Source: Methylophaga sp. (lineage in GTDB: Bacteria > Pseudomonadota > Gammaproteobacteria > Nitrosococcales > Methylophagaceae). Taken from it: a stretch of 32,274 nucleotides of DNA. The notes under the pieces are model-generated. The model worked only from the letters and a program-made list of their open reading frames with translations. It searched no databases and was not told the DNA's origin. The DNA is taken from contig DRHW01000039.1 in NCBI GenBank assembly GCA_011053005.1, positions 1 to 32,274 of the forward strand, in the 5' to 3' direction. Of the stretch, positions 27,170 to 32,274 are shown piece by piece. Made by a program: the position numbers and the translations under genes. The first letter of the stretch is position 1, and every line of letters starts with the position of its first letter.

Positions 27170-27224
27170 TTGGCACGTAACCGACGAATACTTCAAAGTC
27201 GATTGTCGACCCAAAGCTGACACT
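27170..27224 (+). repeat. Dispersed hairpin repeat, copy 3
   Basis: It begins TTGGCACGTAACCGACGAAT, then ACTTCAAA, stem GTCG-attgt-CGAC, and ends CAAAGCTGACACTG. The 5' and 3' parts match the other copies. Confidence 0.6.
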
Positions 27225-27335
27225 GATTAATCGTTGATAAACGAAGATTATTGAAACTCTAGATATAAAATATAGTCAGTGTAAGCTGGGATCTACTGTT
27301 TCGATGACTGAGTACTAATTTCAAATTATCGTAAA

Positions 27336-27370
27336 CTAAAAAGCCGTAATGAACTGAATCACTACGGCTT
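27336..27370 (-). terminator. Intrinsic terminator of the PEP-CTERM gene
   Basis: AAGCCGTA (27341-27348) and TACGGCTT (27363-27370) form the stem. On the minus strand it is followed by a short T-run (TTTTTAG). It begins 24 bp past the stop codon at 27394. Confidence 0.8.
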
Positions 27371-27393
27371 AAATATTTTCAACAATCTAGAAT

Positions 27394-27966
27394 TTAAGCT
27401 ACTTTATTTTGAGTTTTACGACGTAACCCCATAAAACCTAGTAATGCGGGAGCAAATAAGAATGCAGCCGCTGGGATTGGAACTTCTGATACGCCTGAGT
27501 CATACGTTCTGTAATTACTTAACCCACCGCCTTTTGTTGCTGTGACACCCGTAATATTGAATGCGGTATTTGCAGGATAAAGTGTCGAGAAGTGAAAGAA
27601 AACTTCATAACCACCAAAATGAACCGCTAGATAATCATAAGCCATGTCACTAATTATAGAAGTAGATTTCCCACTAATATCACCAGAATTTCCAACAGTA
27701 AAAGTATCTGCTGGAAGACTAAATGTAGTCTCTATAGCATCACCGACCGCGTTATAGCTTTGATTTGATAATTCATTTTGGTCTAACACAACAATGGTGT
27801 CTACAACATTATTTCCAGAATAGTTGAAATTTAATGTTCCTTTGTCAACCGTTGCTGAAATAGAACCACTCGCTGCGTTCGGCGTTAGCGTAACGGTAGC
27901 GGCATTGACTAGAGGTGTACACAAAGTGATTATAGTAATCGTTGAAGCGATAATAAATTTATTCAT
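27394..27966 (-). CDS. PEP-CTERM-sorted exported protein
   Basis: 190 aa from ATG 27966, chosen over an upstream in-frame start because GAAGGA precedes it and it gives a clean signal peptide (MNKFIIASTITIITLCTPLV, cleaved near NAA). The mature part is low in charge and rich in Thr, Ser, Asn and Gly, with no recognised fold. The C-terminus is a full PEP-CTERM tripartite signal: VPIPAA, a hydrophobic stretch (AFLFAPALLGFMG) and basic LRRK. Such proteins are processed by an exosortase encoded elsewhere and end up at the cell surface or in exopolysaccharide. Its own role is unknown. A clear terminator follows. Confidence 0.85.
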   Translation of the reverse strand: MNKFIIASTITIITLCTPLVNAATVTLTPNAASGSISATVDKGTLNFNYSGNNVVDTIVVLDQNELSNQSYNAVGDAIETTFSLPADTFTVGNSGDISGKSTSIISDMAYDYLAVHFGGYEVFFHFSTLYPANTAFNITGVTATKGGGLSNYRTYDSGVSEVPIPAAAFLFAPALLGFMGLRRKTQNKVA

Positions 27967-28371
27967 AACATTTTCCTTCGCTGAAAAATGCAGCCCAGCA
28001 GCCCAGCCATCTTCAATTAAACTTAATAAAGATCTGAGGTTTTCCGTAGCTTGGTTCACACCAAGGTTGGCTATTATTAAATTATAGACTGGAAATCCAA
28101 TCTAAACATGATTTTAAAGTCTTCACTATTAATGATCAACAGTTTTGTGGAGCAGGTAAATAATAATTTTAAACGTTATTAGGAAATGGGATATTTTCAG
28201 TCTGAATTTTTGTATTAAGCCAGCATTGATAATCGTAACAACCTGCTTAACAAGATAAATAGCTGTGTTCTTATGTCAGAGCCTACTACTTGCGATTAAA
28301 ATCATTATCATCAACATTCATTGATGCTACTATAAAAGCAGATTAATTATTAAATATCGAGGCTCACTATT
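27967..28371. other. Intergenic region between divergent PEP-CTERM and glycine-zipper genes
   Basis: It should carry both promoters. ACTATAAAA at about 28328 could be a -10 for the rightward gene. A partial Fur-box-like stretch near 28291-28309 was noted but not accepted. No other gene is seen. Confidence 0.35.
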
Positions 28372-28698
28372 ATGAAAACACACTATTTTCTTACGGCTTT
28401 TGCATTAGCTTTTGCAATCAATGCGAATGCTGAAGACTCTTCTACTCTTGATGCTGCAATTGGCGGCGGAATTGGTGGCGCTGTAGGAGCAGCCATTGGC
28501 AATGAAGTGGGTGGTCGTGATGCAGCCATTATTGGTGGTGGTATCGGCGGTGCAGTAGGTACTGCAATTAATACAGATGATGGTCATACATCAAACGAAG
28601 ATCATAAGTCGGTAGAGCAACATAAGCACTACGAACGATATGACCATAACGATGGTCACTTTTGTCCACCCGGACAAGCTAAAAAGGGTCGTTGCTAA
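28372..28698 (+). CDS. Small exported glycine-zipper protein
   Basis: 108 aa. The signal peptide (MKTHYFLTAFALAFAINANA) is cleaved near residue 20. Residues 27-66 form a double glycine zipper (AAIGGGIGGAVGAAIG and AAIIGGGIGGAVGTAI) able to pack as a membrane-associated helical hairpin. A His/Asp/Glu-rich stretch (EDHKSVEQHKHYERYDHNDG) follows, then a conserved-looking end, FCPPGQAKKGRC, with two Cys. Envelope localisation is likely; the function is unknown. The gene is alone, with a hairpin terminator after it. Confidence 0.75.
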   Translation: MKTHYFLTAFALAFAINANAEDSSTLDAAIGGGIGGAVGAAIGNEVGGRDAAIIGGGIGGAVGTAINTDDGHTSNEDHKSVEQHKHYERYDHNDGHFCPPGQAKKGRC

Positions 28699-28736
28699 CA
28701 CCGTTATTAATCAGTGTAATACTCTTAAACAGTAAG

Positions 28737-28762
28737 CCAGCAGAGATATTGCTGGTTTTGTT
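28737..28762 (+). terminator. Intrinsic terminator after the glycine-zipper gene
   Basis: CCAGCA and TGCTGG form a 6-bp stem followed by TTTTGTT. It lies 38 bp past the stop at 28698. Confidence 0.65.
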
Positions 28763-28796
28763 GTATTAATTCACAGTGAGATAGTTTTTTAGATCC

Positions 28797-28824
28797 AGTC
28801 GCTTCTATTATGCGACTATTTTCT
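28797..28824. terminator. Second hairpin with T-rich tail
   Basis: AGTCGC (28797-28802) and GCGACT (28812-28817) are followed by ATTTTCT. It lies in the convergent gap before the YegP-like gene and may back up the first terminator. Weak. Confidence 0.35.
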
Positions 28825-28865
28825 ACAATATCTGTAGTTCGCAAAGAGTAAACGAATGAGTGAAT

Positions 28866-28920
28866 GTGGCATGCTAACGACAAATTGTTCAAAGTTCGCT
28901 ATTCGCTCAAAAGGCAAACA
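28866..28920 (+). repeat. Dispersed hairpin repeat, decayed copy 4
   Basis: TGGCATGCTAACGACAAATT and GTTCAAAG match the left half; the stem has degraded (GTTCG-ctatt-CGCTC). It ends 35 bp before the stop codon of the leftward YegP-like gene. Confidence 0.45.
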
Positions 28921-28955
28921 GCGAACTAAAATCAAAATCTTATCTAAAAATTCAA

Positions 28956-29288
28956 CTAGGCTTGATCATCGACTGTTGCGTCAGGAGCATTGTTCTTCAC
29001 TGACTCAATACCATTATCTCTACCTGAAGCAGTTGTGTAAGATTGACTTGTACCAATTATTTGATGATTACCTGCTTTTAAATTGAACATGAATTTTCCT
29101 GCAACAGTCTCTTTTTTTTCATAAAGACTATCATTTGGAGAATTTTTTCTAACTGATGCTATTCCATTTTCACAACTAGCTTTAGTTGTATAGCCTTCAC
29201 TTGCAAGGATGTTTTCACCATTTCCAGCTTTAAGTCTAAAGCGAAATTCACCAGCATTATCTTTATAAAGTTCAAATTTTCCAGCCAT
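28956..29288 (-). CDS. YegP-type protein with two DUF1508 repeats
   Basis: 110 aa, start set by GGGGAG eight bases upstream. Two tandem DUF1508 units: residues 1-53 (GKFELYKDNAGEFRFRLKAG, ILASEGYTTKASCENGI, SVRKNSPND) and 61-105 (GKFMFNLKAGNHQIIGTSQS, YTTASGRDNGIESVKNNA). E. coli YegP is also a tandem duplicate. The family is small, cytosolic and of uncertain function, sometimes tied to stress. It is a single gene, convergent with the glycine-zipper gene. Identification of the family is firm. Confidence 0.92.
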   Translation of the reverse strand: MAGKFELYKDNAGEFRFRLKAGNGENILASEGYTTKASCENGIASVRKNSPNDSLYEKKETVAGKFMFNLKAGNHQIIGTSQSYTTASGRDNGIESVKNNAPDATVDDQA

Positions 29289-29400
29289 CTATAAATCTCC
29301 CCAAATAATAAAATTCACATACGTCAAGTGATATGTACGGAGATATGAGTCTATCAAACTTTTGTTTTTATAGCGAAAGACTATTAACTCGTATTGGCAT

Positions 29401-29430
29401 ATTAGCGACCACGGCTAAGTGATCGCTAAT
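29401..29430. repeat. Strong hairpin downstream of the integrase gene
   Basis: ATTAGCGACCAC and GTGATCGCTAAT pair over 12 bp, one as G-U on the minus-strand transcript, around a 6-base loop. It begins 11 bp past the integrase stop and has no T-run on the minus strand. It could be an RNA 3' end or a recombination site. Confidence 0.55.
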
Positions 29431-29441
29431 TTCCTGTCGCT

Positions 29442-30068
29442 TTAGACCTCTGTTTGTTCGGCCATTTCTAAAGCATCATCAACCTCAATACCGAGATAAC
29501 GCACAGTACTTTCAAGTTTTGTGTGACCTAGTAACAATTGTATAGCTCGTAAGTTTTTAGTTCGTTGATAAATCAGCGTTACTTTAGTTCTTCTCATTGT
29601 GTGAGTTCCATAAAGTGTGGAATCAAGCCCAATCATATCTACCCACTTATGTACGATCCTCGCGTATTGACGAGTTGAGATATGACCTGAATCATGTAAA
29701 CGACTTGAAAACAAATAATCACTTGAAGAAAGCCTTTTTAATGCAATCCACTTTGATAAAGCATCACGAGTTTGTTCTGTGATCTCAAATTGAACTGGCT
29801 TTTTTGTTTTTTGTTGTAGGATCATGGCACGGTGTAATATTTTATTACCGCTAGTAATATCTCTTACCTTAAGTGTTACTAAATCACAGCTTCTTAATTT
29901 ACTGTCGATAGCTAGGTTAAATAAGGCTACTTCTTTGACTCTATGTTCCAATTGAAGTTGAATCCGTATCGCCCATATTTCACGTAGCTTAAGTGGTGGC
30001 TTTTGACCTATGAGCTTATCTTTATTCCACGGTTCCTGTGGCTTTCTCAATAATGGTAAATAAAGCAT
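29442..30068 (-). CDS. Tyrosine recombinase, catalytic domain only
   Basis: 208 aa from ATG 30068, set by a perfect AGAAGGAGG nine bases upstream; a longer in-frame start is less likely because it would run into a repeat copy. The catalytic set is complete: Arg59 (DSKLRSCDLVTL), Lys near 87-90, His156-x2-Arg159 (GTHTMRRTK), His182 (LLGHTKLEST) and Tyr191 (VRYLG). The usual N-terminal core-binding domain is missing; the first 30 residues are a short basic tail. Such short integrases are widespread in proteobacterial plasmids and islands; the element they move is not obvious here. It follows the Doc pair on the same strand. Confidence 0.88.
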   Translation of the reverse strand: MLYLPLLRKPQEPWNKDKLIGQKPPLKLREIWAIRIQLQLEHRVKEVALFNLAIDSKLRSCDLVTLKVRDITSGNKILHRAMILQQKTKKPVQFEITEQTRDALSKWIALKRLSSSDYLFSSRLHDSGHISTRQYARIVHKWVDMIGLDSTLYGTHTMRRTKVTLIYQRTKNLRAIQLLLGHTKLESTVRYLGIEVDDALEMAEQTEV

Positions 30069-30102
30069 GATATAACCCTCCTTCTGAGATAGGCTATAAG
30101 TA

Positions 30103-30147
30103 TGAGCGTTTGTAACGTTGGTCGCTATTCGACCCACAGCGGACATG
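30103..30147 (+). repeat. Dispersed hairpin repeat, copy 5 (right half)
   Basis: GAGCGTTTGTAACGTT, then stem GGTCG-ctatt-CGACC, then CACAGCGGACAT. It lies immediately upstream of the integrase start on the opposite strand. Confidence 0.55.
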
Positions 30148-30174
30148 GGAACTATTCTTAAGCAAATAATGCGT

Positions 30175-30294
30175 CTAGTAAAATCCTGTCATACCATAAA
30201 CGCCTCTTTTTGAAGTTATATTGTAACTATTAAAGTGTTTAGTGAAGGCTGGGAAGTCCACAAAGATCATATCTGAGTCTGGCTCACCACCCAT
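30175..30294 (-). CDS. Possible 39-aa small ORF after the Doc toxin gene
   Basis: It opens with ATG 30294 preceded by AAAAGGTG five bases away and reads MGGEPDSDMIFVDFPAFTKH, FNSYNITSKRGVYGMTGFY, stop. It lies 18 bp beyond the doc stop on the same strand. The Shine-Dalgarno is good, but no family is recognised and the length is within chance. It may be a real small protein or a decayed gene end. Confidence 0.3.
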   Translation of the reverse strand: MGGEPDSDMIFVDFPAFTKHFNSYNITSKRGVYGMTGFY

Positions 30295-30312
30295 TAACAC
30301 ACCTTTTCAGTA

Positions 30313-30777
30313 TTAATTTATAATGTCAGCAAACAATGTAGCCTCAAATATGGCGATTTTAAGCTCTTCTGAGTAATCATCCTCGTATAAAATTGAATAG
30401 ATGATTTGGTGCAGCAGTTCTTTGTCAATAACATTGTCAGCAACCCATACCGCAATATTTTCCATCTTTTGAATAAATGGTTGAACGATATAATCAAAAC
30501 CATTTAACTCTAGAAAATACGCTCCTAAAGCCAACGAAGATCGTTTGTTTCCATCATGAAATGCATGAGCTTTATTAATCGAAAAAACAAGGTGCGTTAT
30601 CTTGTCTTCCATTTCAGGGTAATACAAGTCGTTTTGAATATGCTCTAATGGGCCTTGAAGAAGACCAATATTTTTCGTTCCAGCTAATCCCCCTGAATGC
30701 TCTATAATCCAATCGTGTGCTCTGATTGCGTGCGAAACATCAAAGTAAAAAAAGGTTGACTGTAGCTCCTTGGACAC
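30313..30777 (-). CDS. doc: Doc (death-on-curing) family Fic toxin
   Basis: 154 aa, a little longer than phage P1 Doc (126 aa). The Fic core HAFHDGNKRSSL (His71 to Arg79) matches the Doc consensus HxFxDxNKR. The upstream LAGTKNIGLLQGPLEHIQND holds a typical Doc substrate/antitoxin-interaction segment. Doc transfers phosphate from ATP to elongation factor Tu and halts translation (known for P1 Doc). The start lies one base after the stop of the 337-aa gene, so translation is coupled and the pair acts as a toxin-antitoxin-like unit. No Phd-type antitoxin is present. Whether this member phosphorylates EF-Tu or AMPylates another target is unproven. Confidence 0.9.
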   Translation of the reverse strand: MSKELQSTFFYFDVSHAIRAHDWIIEHSGGLAGTKNIGLLQGPLEHIQNDLYYPEMEDKITHLVFSINKAHAFHDGNKRSSLALGAYFLELNGFDYIVQPFIQKMENIAVWVADNVIDKELLHQIIYSILYEDDYSEELKIAIFEATLFADIIN

Positions 30778-30778
30778 A

Positions 30779-31792
30779 TCAACGATCCTTTAAACGTTTA
30801 AATACAGACAAGGTTTCAGGATCACTAAGCTGCTGCTCAAGCGACTTGCTCTTTTCGCCTAAAAAACGTTCAAAATCTGCTTTGGGAACCGATTGAATAT
30901 AAGCTTCTAATTTCTCATGCAGCGCATCTCTAAAACATAAGTCTCGGCTGGCCATTTTTGTTCGTGCATCAAGAATAAGTGGTCTAAACAACGGGTGTTG
31001 TTCAAAGTTAGAAAACAAGATTTCAGCCTCTTTTTGAGTAAGCTTCGCACCGTTTTGCTTACTTGCTGTTTCTAGCTCATGAGCAATACCTGATTCAAAA
31101 CTGGCGATAAGATTAATTACCTCGGAATACATTGTTTCACGTATTTTTTCTTTGGCAGCAAGATTCAATACTTTTTTATAGTCAGCTGCATTTTCGTGAA
31201 AAATACTTTTATAAATCAAATTAGTAAACTTAGCATATTTCCAATGATTACCTTCTACGTAACAATCTAAAGCATCGGTAAATTGTTGACGATAGTTTTC
31301 TTCCTGGAAAGCCGAAAGTAGATAATTTTCATCGCGCTGGTTTATAAACTTAGTCTGACCTCCGGCACGTTCAGCCATCACATCGAGTACAATATCTAAT
31401 ACACGCGAACGCAAAAGACGTGCGGGTTCACTTTCAGTCAGTAACATTCCAAGATTGAGCACTGCCCTAAAAGAGAAAATACCTAGCACACTGGTTTTGG
31501 TACCCTCATTAATGAGGGTACCATAGGTTATATCTTTGAATTCACTTAGGTTTCCGCCCCTTAAAAGCTGGTACCCATTACTCTTTAGCTCATCCCCATA
31601 AGTGGTAAGGTAGCGCTCTATAGTTGCATCACTCACATCAAATAGCGATGTAACCTGTTGTTTTGTAAAGACACGCTCTTCCTTAAACACTGCGCCACCC
31701 AATGCTAAATGCAGCTCGGCCTGTTGAATAGCATAATGGTTGTTGAGAATATTCTGTCGATCATGCAAAGATTCGGTTAGGTCTTTCGCCAT
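30779..31792 (-). CDS. 337-aa DNA-binding-type partner of the Doc toxin (putative antitoxin/regulator)
   Basis: 337 aa, start set by AAGGAGG seven bases upstream. Residues 41-69 (VFTKQQVTSLFDVSDATIER) look like a helix-turn-helix that would bind DNA. The rest is all-helical by eye, with SFRAVLNLGMLLTESEPARL, FINQRDENYLLSAFQEENYR, ASRDLCFRDALHEKLEAYIQ and FERFLGEKSKSLEQQL, recurring features of an uncharacterised bacterial family that precedes doc genes. It is the first gene of a coupled two-gene unit. A role as antitoxin and autorepressor is inferred from position, not from similarity to Phd, to which it bears no resemblance. It is far larger than usual antitoxins. Confidence 0.75.
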   Translation of the reverse strand: MAKDLTESLHDRQNILNNHYAIQQAELHLALGGAVFKEERVFTKQQVTSLFDVSDATIERYLTTYGDELKSNGYQLLRGGNLSEFKDITYGTLINEGTKTSVLGIFSFRAVLNLGMLLTESEPARLLRSRVLDIVLDVMAERAGGQTKFINQRDENYLLSAFQEENYRQQFTDALDCYVEGNHWKYAKFTNLIYKSIFHENAADYKKVLNLAAKEKIRETMYSEVINLIASFESGIAHELETASKQNGAKLTQKEAEILFSNFEQHPLFRPLILDARTKMASRDLCFRDALHEKLEAYIQSVPKADFERFLGEKSKSLEQQLSDPETLSVFKRLKDR

Positions 31793-32147
31793 ATCATAGC
31801 CTCCTTGAGTTTATTTTTTTAACTGTAGCTTGGCTATTGATTAACATTGGGAGGAGCCAATTACCAAGATTAATTAGGTCCTATTCTCGTTATTAATGAA
31901 ACAACTTTATGTCTCAGAGTGAACAATCTATGTCATCATTTTCATTATCAGGACTTAATTCTATTTTAAAGATTTCTGAGAAAATATTAGTACCAAAACT
32001 CCATCTTGTACATTTTTATAACCAAGCATTCATAGCGGAAGCCACTAAATGAAAGATAATTGAATTTTTAACCGTGAGTCTTCGTTTAACCTCATGATAG
32101 TCCTTTCATCAATATTATGGTGCTTTGTACTGGTAAGGCCTGAAAAC
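31793..32147. other. AT-rich gap between the toxin-antitoxin pair and the IS element
   Basis: It must contain the promoter of the Doc pair. It also contains the possible 47-aa frame at 31909-32052. Nothing else is supported. Confidence 0.4.
31909..32052 (+). CDS. Possible 47-aa small ORF beside the IS element
   Basis: ATG 31909 to TGA 32052 reads MSQSEQSMSSFSLSGLNSIL, then KISEKILVPKLHLVHFYNQA, then FIAEATK. It has no good ribosome-binding site and no family is recognised. It could be a small gene or the N-terminal remnant of a longer one lost when the element inserted. Weak. Confidence 0.25.
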   Translation: MSQSEQSMSSFSLSGLNSILKISEKILVPKLHLVHFYNQAFIAEATK

Positions 32148-32274
32148 TGTAGACACTTTTTATGGTAAAAATGTAACTTAAACCATAAGGGGTCAAAAAA
32201 ATGGGAACAGGGATCCGATATACGAACGAATTTAAACAAGAAGCGGTGAATCAAGTTATTGTTCATGGCTATAA
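32148..32274 (+). mobile_element. IS3-family insertion sequence, left end (element runs off the window)
   Basis: A TGTAGACACTTTTTATGG-type terminus at about 32148 fits an IS3-family left inverted repeat beginning with TG. The transposase orfA begins about 53 bp inside, as usual. The right end and target duplication lie outside the window, so the boundary is approximate. Confidence 0.6.
32201..32274 (+). CDS. IS3-family transposase OrfA, N-terminal part
   Basis: ATG 32201, preceded by AAGGGG ten bases away, reads MGTGIRYTNEFKQEAVNQVI and VHGY to the window edge. The pattern 'RYTxEFKxEAVxQV' is the standard start of the HTH domain of IS3/IS911-type OrfA, which binds the element's inverted repeats. 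Only 24 codons are visible, so the subgroup and integrity are unknown. Confidence 0.8.
   Translation, partial: MGTGIRYTNEFKQEAVNQVIVHGY

Larger units (their letters stand above)
26515..27393. other. Gene-free region of about 880 bp
   Basis: AT-rich, no convincing gene on either strand. It holds a nested inverted repeat (26940-27018), repeat copy 3 (27170-27224) and the terminator of the PEP-CTERM gene (27336-27370). Confidence 0.5.

Noticed and set aside
28291-28309. Fur-box-like sequence upstream of the glycine-zipper gene
   Set aside because: By eye only 13 of 19 positions match the consensus, and only one half is good, in an AT-rich gap where this is easily chance.
1-32274. CRISPR array
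   Set aside because: No regularly spaced direct repeats with unique spacers were seen; the dispersed repeats are kilobases apart.

Overview
The window looks like part of a gammaproteobacterial chromosome of moderate-to-low G+C. The ArsB and CusA proteins align residue for residue with remembered enterobacterial members. A PEP-CTERM surface protein and a dispersed ~55-bp hairpin repeat suggest an aquatic or environmental species; the genus cannot be fixed from this sequence. Much of the window is accessory DNA for metal resistance, bounded by recombination scars (a tRNA-Leu 3' fragment beside a broken integrase, a second integrase, and the start of an IS3-type element at the right edge).

Layout. 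1-768 (minus): start of a TolC/CzcC-type outer-membrane efflux gene, cut by the window edge, preceded by a small Cys/His-rich exported protein. 855-1202: an integrase pseudogene next to a 55-nt tRNA-Leu(UAA) 3' fragment, the scar of an integrated island. 1620-4517: arsenic locus, arsR-arsB-arsC leftward and arsH rightward around a shared ArsR-type dyad. 4930-11961 (plus): small Cys/His-rich protein, cusC, cusB (fused to a CusF domain), cusA, and a separate cusF after a terminator-like hairpin. 12044-19601 (minus): a convergent copper block made of a Cu+ P1B-ATPase, a MerR regulator, a DUF411/CopG protein, cytochrome c, a Met/His-rich periplasmic protein, outer-membrane CopB and a Tat-exported multicopper oxidase. 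19780-21883 (plus): a copRS-type two-component system diverging from the oxidase gene across a perfect 56-bp palindrome centred on a CopR-like box.

22160-31792 is mixed: APC permease, DUF305 membrane protein (locally richer in G+C), a putative permuted ATP-grasp enzyme, PEP-CTERM protein, glycine-zipper protein, two-repeat YegP/DUF1508 protein, a single-domain tyrosine recombinase, and a Doc-type Fic toxin coupled to a 337-aa DNA-binding-type partner. The right edge is the first ~127 bp of an IS3-family element.

How the genes work together (inference from families): the P1B-ATPase moves cytoplasmic Cu+ to the periplasm; CusF/CusCBA exports periplasmic Cu+/Ag+ across the outer membrane; the oxidase, cytochrome c, DUF411 protein, CopB and Met-rich protein oxidise, bind or buffer periplasmic copper; CopRS senses the periplasmic side and the MerR protein the cytoplasmic side. 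ArsC reduces arsenate, ArsB exports arsenite, and ArsH oxidises trivalent organoarsenicals. The least described material is the Doc/337-aa pair, the ATP-grasp gene with its twin palindromes, the repeat family, and the small Cys/His proteins placed ahead of each outer-membrane efflux gene.
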